From: Vicinamibacteria bacterium
GTDB lineage: Bacteria > Acidobacteriota > Vicinamibacteria > Vicinamibacterales > UBA8438
Length of the DNA stretch: 52,948 nt
Direction: 5' to 3'
Assembly: GCA_022821235.1 (NCBI GenBank)
Contig: JAJEEA010000013.1
Span: 1-52,948 of the forward strand
Part shown: positions 51,055-52,948 of the stretch, piece after piece
Layout: each line of letters begins with the position of its first letter
How positions within the stretch are numbered: the first letter of the stretch is position 1
The notes under the pieces: generated by a model
The model's input: only the letters and a program-made list of their open reading frames with translations
The model's database searches: none
What the model was told of the DNA's origin: nothing
Position numbers and translations under genes: made by a program

Positions 51055-51120
51055 CCCCGAGCGGACGCCCATAACCGCAAGATCGCGTGGCCCGGGCCCT
51101 GACCTGACCGGACGCCCATG
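51026..51120. repeat. Tandem duplication of a gene 3' end, period 48 bp
   Basis: ACCGCAAGATCGCGTGGCCC at 51026 recurs exactly at 51074, followed by GGGCCCTGACC and, after a few changed bases, GGACGCCCAT in both. The first copy encodes the last residues RKIAWPGP and the stop; the second lies beyond it. Confidence 0.95.
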
Positions 51121-51253
51121 ACATCCGTCATCACGCGGCCGTGACGTCCGGCACTACCCGGGACCCGCAACCGTCCCTATCATCACTTCCGGGATGGCGG
51201 CGGACGCGGGTGCCACGCCTGCTGCCGCGCCCTGGGCCATGCAGGGAGGAACC

Positions 51254-51676
51254 ATGACCAGCAAGCAGCTCGCGCTCTCCATCGTGGCCGGCGGTATCGT
51301 CGCGAACGTGCTGGACTTCATCTTCCACGGCCTGCTGATGGGGAACCTCTACGCGGAGCAGACGGCGCTATTCCGGACCGATGGCTCCCTGCTCTGGCTC
51401 AACCTGGGCGATTTCGTGTCCGTGGCGGTGTTCGTCTGGGTCTATCAGCGGGTTCGCTCGTGCTTCCGCGGCGGTGCTGCGGGCGGCGCGATCTTCGGTC
51501 TCTACGCCGGCGTGCTCATCGGGTTCCCCACGCACATCTTCCTCAACCTGGTCATCGTCGACTTCGGCTACGTGCTCGCGTGGGCCTGGACGGTGCACGA
51601 GATCGTGTGGAGCGTCACGGTGGGCGCCGTCGTGGGCAGGATTGCCGGCACGCCGACCGCGGCAACTGCAGCCTGA
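51254..51676 (+). CDS. Small integral membrane protein of unknown function
   Basis: A 140-residue protein with about four membrane helices: LALSIVAGGIVANVLDFIFHGLLM, LNLGDFVSVAVFVWVY, GAAGGAIFGLYAGVLIGFPTHIFLNLVIV and YVLAWAWTVHEIVWSVTVGAVVG. The layout resembles DUF1761-like small membrane proteins, with conserved His/Gly residues inside helices. No function is assigned. ATG 51254 has a strong AGGGAGGA ribosome-binding site. It stands alone, 8 bp before the convergent nucleotidyltransferase stop. Confidence 0.85.
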   Translation: MTSKQLALSIVAGGIVANVLDFIFHGLLMGNLYAEQTALFRTDGSLLWLNLGDFVSVAVFVWVYQRVRSCFRGGAAGGAIFGLYAGVLIGFPTHIFLNLVIVDFGYVLAWAWTVHEIVWSVTVGAVVGRIAGTPTAATAA

Positions 51677-51683
51677 TCGCGGT

Positions 51684-52175
51684 CTACCGGCTCGAGCGGT
51701 CGCCGCGCTCCTCGAGGAGCGCCTCCAGCTCTGCGAGGGCGTCCAGGTCCTTTGGCCGCCCCGCTGCGCGCTTCACGCGGATCAGTTCGGGCAGGTCCAG
51801 GCACCGGCATCGGCAGCCGAACATGTCGACGTGCTCGCTGTGGGGCAGCAACGCCTCGTAGTCCCCGCCGCCGGTGATCTCGCCGAGCAGGTCGATGTCG
51901 CCGATGGCGGTCGTCAACGTGAAGTTGAGCCCCCGCTCGACGGTCGCCTCGCTCCACTCGAACGGCAGGCCGGGCGGCGCACCCCGCAGGTACGGGGAAT
52001 GCGGCCTCAATGCGGCCACGAGGCGCCCGACGTTCACGCGGTTCCTCGCGTAGACGAAGTCCACGTCCTGGGTGAGGCGCGCCGACCCGTGAACCGTTGC
52101 CGCGAGACCGCCTACAATCACGCACTCGATCCCGGCCTCGCTGAAGGTTCTGAGGACCTTCTCGAAGTCGGTCAC
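51684..52175 (-). CDS. Nucleotidyltransferase-fold protein (AbiEii/DUF6036-like)
   Basis: A 163-residue protein. The polymerase-beta-like fold is shown by IECVIVGGLAATVHGSARLTQDVDFVYARN, with the GG helix start and the D-x-D metal pair (DVDF). It is followed by LRGAPPGLPFEWSEATVERGLNFTLTTAIGDIDLLGEI, where a third acidic position lies in GDIDLLG, and ends LIRVKRAAGRPKDLDALAELEALLEE. Such proteins act as toxins or as partners in two-gene modules with a small helical protein. GTG 52175 overlaps the stop of that partner (GTGA). Confidence 0.88.
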   Translation of the reverse strand: MTDFEKVLRTFSEAGIECVIVGGLAATVHGSARLTQDVDFVYARNRVNVGRLVAALRPHSPYLRGAPPGLPFEWSEATVERGLNFTLTTAIGDIDLLGEITGGGDYEALLPHSEHVDMFGCRCRCLDLPELIRVKRAAGRPKDLDALAELEALLEERGDRSSR

Positions 52176-52426
52176 CGATCCGGCTCCCGAGCACGTCCTG
52201 CCCGCCGGGCTTCCAGCGCGAGCCGCTGCAGGGCCATCAGGTTCGCGACGCGTTCCGTCACTGACCGGCGCAGGTTCTGGCGCAGCAGGGTCCGGTCGAC
52301 GTCGCGCTTGTACGCCTCGATCACGGGGTCCGCTTCGAGTCCCGCGGCTCGCATCGACGGCGAGCCGCCGCGAGCAGGGGAGCGCCGCGCGGCATCGCCC
52401 ACGTCCGCCGCATGGCGATCCTGCAT
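52172..52426 (-). CDS. Small helical partner of the nucleotidyltransferase
   Basis: An 84-residue protein. The conserved part is VIEAYKRDVDRTLLRQNLRRSVTERVANLMALQRLALEARRAGR, a helical sequence type usually encoded directly before nucleotidyltransferase-fold genes in toxin-antitoxin-like pairs. The N-terminal ~35 residues are Ala/Arg-rich and may not be conserved. ATG 52426 has GGAGG 5 bases upstream; ATG 52354, with MRAAGLEADPV, is a shorter alternative. The GTGA overlap with the next gene implies coupling. Confidence 0.78.
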   Translation of the reverse strand: MQDRHAADVGDAARRSPARGGSPSMRAAGLEADPVIEAYKRDVDRTLLRQNLRRSVTERVANLMALQRLALEARRAGRAREPDR

Positions 52427-52659
52427 CGAATCCTCCATCCCGGCCTGCCAATCGTCGCATGGCGGCTCGGCCTGACGCCCACCGGGATCTACAGGAGCCC
52501 GCGACCACAGGTGCATAGCCCGCGTGCCGATGGCCTGTGTCTCCGGACGCCCAAGCGACCTGCGTCGATGATACCGGCGCTTCGCCGCCGCGCGGACCGG
52601 ACCGCGCGTTCCACTACAATGCCAGGCAGTGAGGCGCGTCTCCGCTCGGCGAACGAGGA

Positions 52660-52848
52660 GGGTCGGCGAGCACTTCTCCGCCGGCACGCAGCGGGTATGG
52701 ATCGTGGAACCGCCGCGGCGAACCGTCCATGCCTACCGCGCATCGTGCGAGGTACAGGTTTTCGGAGTGGAAGACGAGTTGACGGGTGACGCCGTCCTGC
52801 CAGGTTCCGCTGCTCGGTCGGGCAGCTCTTCCCCTCCCCGGAACGCGG
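52660..52848 (+). pseudogene. Uma2 (DUF820) family endonuclease remnant
   Basis: VGEHFSAGTQRVWIVEPPRRTVHAYR and VFGVEDELTGDAVLPG match the C-terminal third of Uma2-type PD-(D/E)XK proteins (GEYxxAGVxxVWVVDPxxRTVxVY, DELTGxDVLPGF). After a frameshift near 52800 the ending GFRCSVGQLFPSPE appears in the next frame. The N-terminal two thirds, with the catalytic core start, are missing. It is a decayed fragment of a commonly multicopy mobile family. Confidence 0.75.
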
Positions 52849-52849
52849 C

Positions 52850-52948
52850 ATGACCAGAGGCACTCCGTATCTGTTGGGCCGTCTGGCGGGGAAGCAGTTC
52901 CGCAAGGCGCAGTGGGTCTGGCAGTCGGTCACCGGCAGCGAGGAGGAT
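52850..52948 (+). CDS. Start of an unidentified gene, cut by the right edge
   Basis: ATG 52850 opens MTRGTPYLLGRLAGKQFRKA followed by QWVWQSVTGSEED and continues beyond the window. Too little is present to name a family with confidence. The basic helical start ending in SVTGSEE resembles the N-termini of some cytoplasmic metalloprotease-like proteins, which is only an impression. It lies in the same frame as the end of the Uma2 remnant. Confidence 0.5.
   Translation, partial: MTRGTPYLLGRLAGKQFRKAQWVWQSVTGSEED

Overview
The window is very GC-rich (roughly 70%) bacterial DNA. Its gene content points to Acidobacteriota, most likely a Vicinamibacteria-type lineage: secreted PQQ/BamB-like propeller proteins, a DUF1592 + DUF1552 pair, TonB receptors with a carboxypeptidase-regulatory-like N-terminus, Tat-exported amidohydrolase and cyclase proteins, and many signal-peptide hypotheticals. 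This taxonomic reading is inferred from gene families, not from a marker gene. I saw no rRNA, tRNA, CRISPR array or intact transposase.

Layout. (1) 1-5380, minus strand: an operon nurA - herA - sbcD - sbcC, the DNA-end-resection set best known from archaea (NurA-HerA-Mre11-Rad50); sbcC runs off the left edge. Each of its three junctions carries degenerate tandem copies of the start/stop overlap, which creates small ORFs chained by overlapping start and stop codons. (2) 5518-12130, minus: a MoxR ATPase, DUF58, MxaA/BatD-like membrane protein, VWA protein, small membrane protein and second VWA protein, in the order of mxaRSACKL, the assembly genes of methanol dehydrogenase, but with no mxaF here. 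(3) 12314-20634, minus: a TonB receptor, an AAA/PD-(D/E)XK protein, a secreted haem-motif propeller protein and two small secreted proteins. (4) 20635-30202: an intergenic hairpin/repeat nest, a small secreted protein, a tryptophanase, a divergent glycosyltransferase/methyltransferase surface-glycan locus, a secreted ankyrin protein and a minisatellite-encoded coiled-coil protein. (5) 30412-34577: the DUF1592-DUF1552 couple. (6) 34588-37087: a toxin-antitoxin island with one intact pair (DUF433/DUF5615), an orphan AbrB-type antitoxin with a vapC stump, a DUF4143 ATPase with its own AT-rich promoter/operator, and a frameshifted HicB remnant. (7) 37159-51676: mainly secreted or membrane enzymes: a BON protein, an alpha/beta hydrolase broken by an amber codon, two quinoprotein-like propellers, an outer-membrane protein, a cyclase, an ICMT-like methyltransferase and a phosphotriesterase-like protein. 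(8) 51684-52948: a nucleotidyltransferase/small-partner pair, a Uma2 remnant and the start of another gene.

How it fits together. The mxa-like cluster would serve maturation of periplasmic metallo/quinoproteins, and two PQQ-propeller proteins lie in the same window. The HerA-NurA-SbcCD operon handles double-strand ends.

Two genome-scale patterns cut across the annotation. One is a dispersed REP-like element of about 60-100 bp, made of a hairpin plus a conserved tail, with nine recognisable copies, most of them next to gene 3' ends. The other is repeated local tandem duplication, with periods of about 45-255 bp, of gene starts, gene ends and operon junctions. I consider these two patterns the least-described content here.
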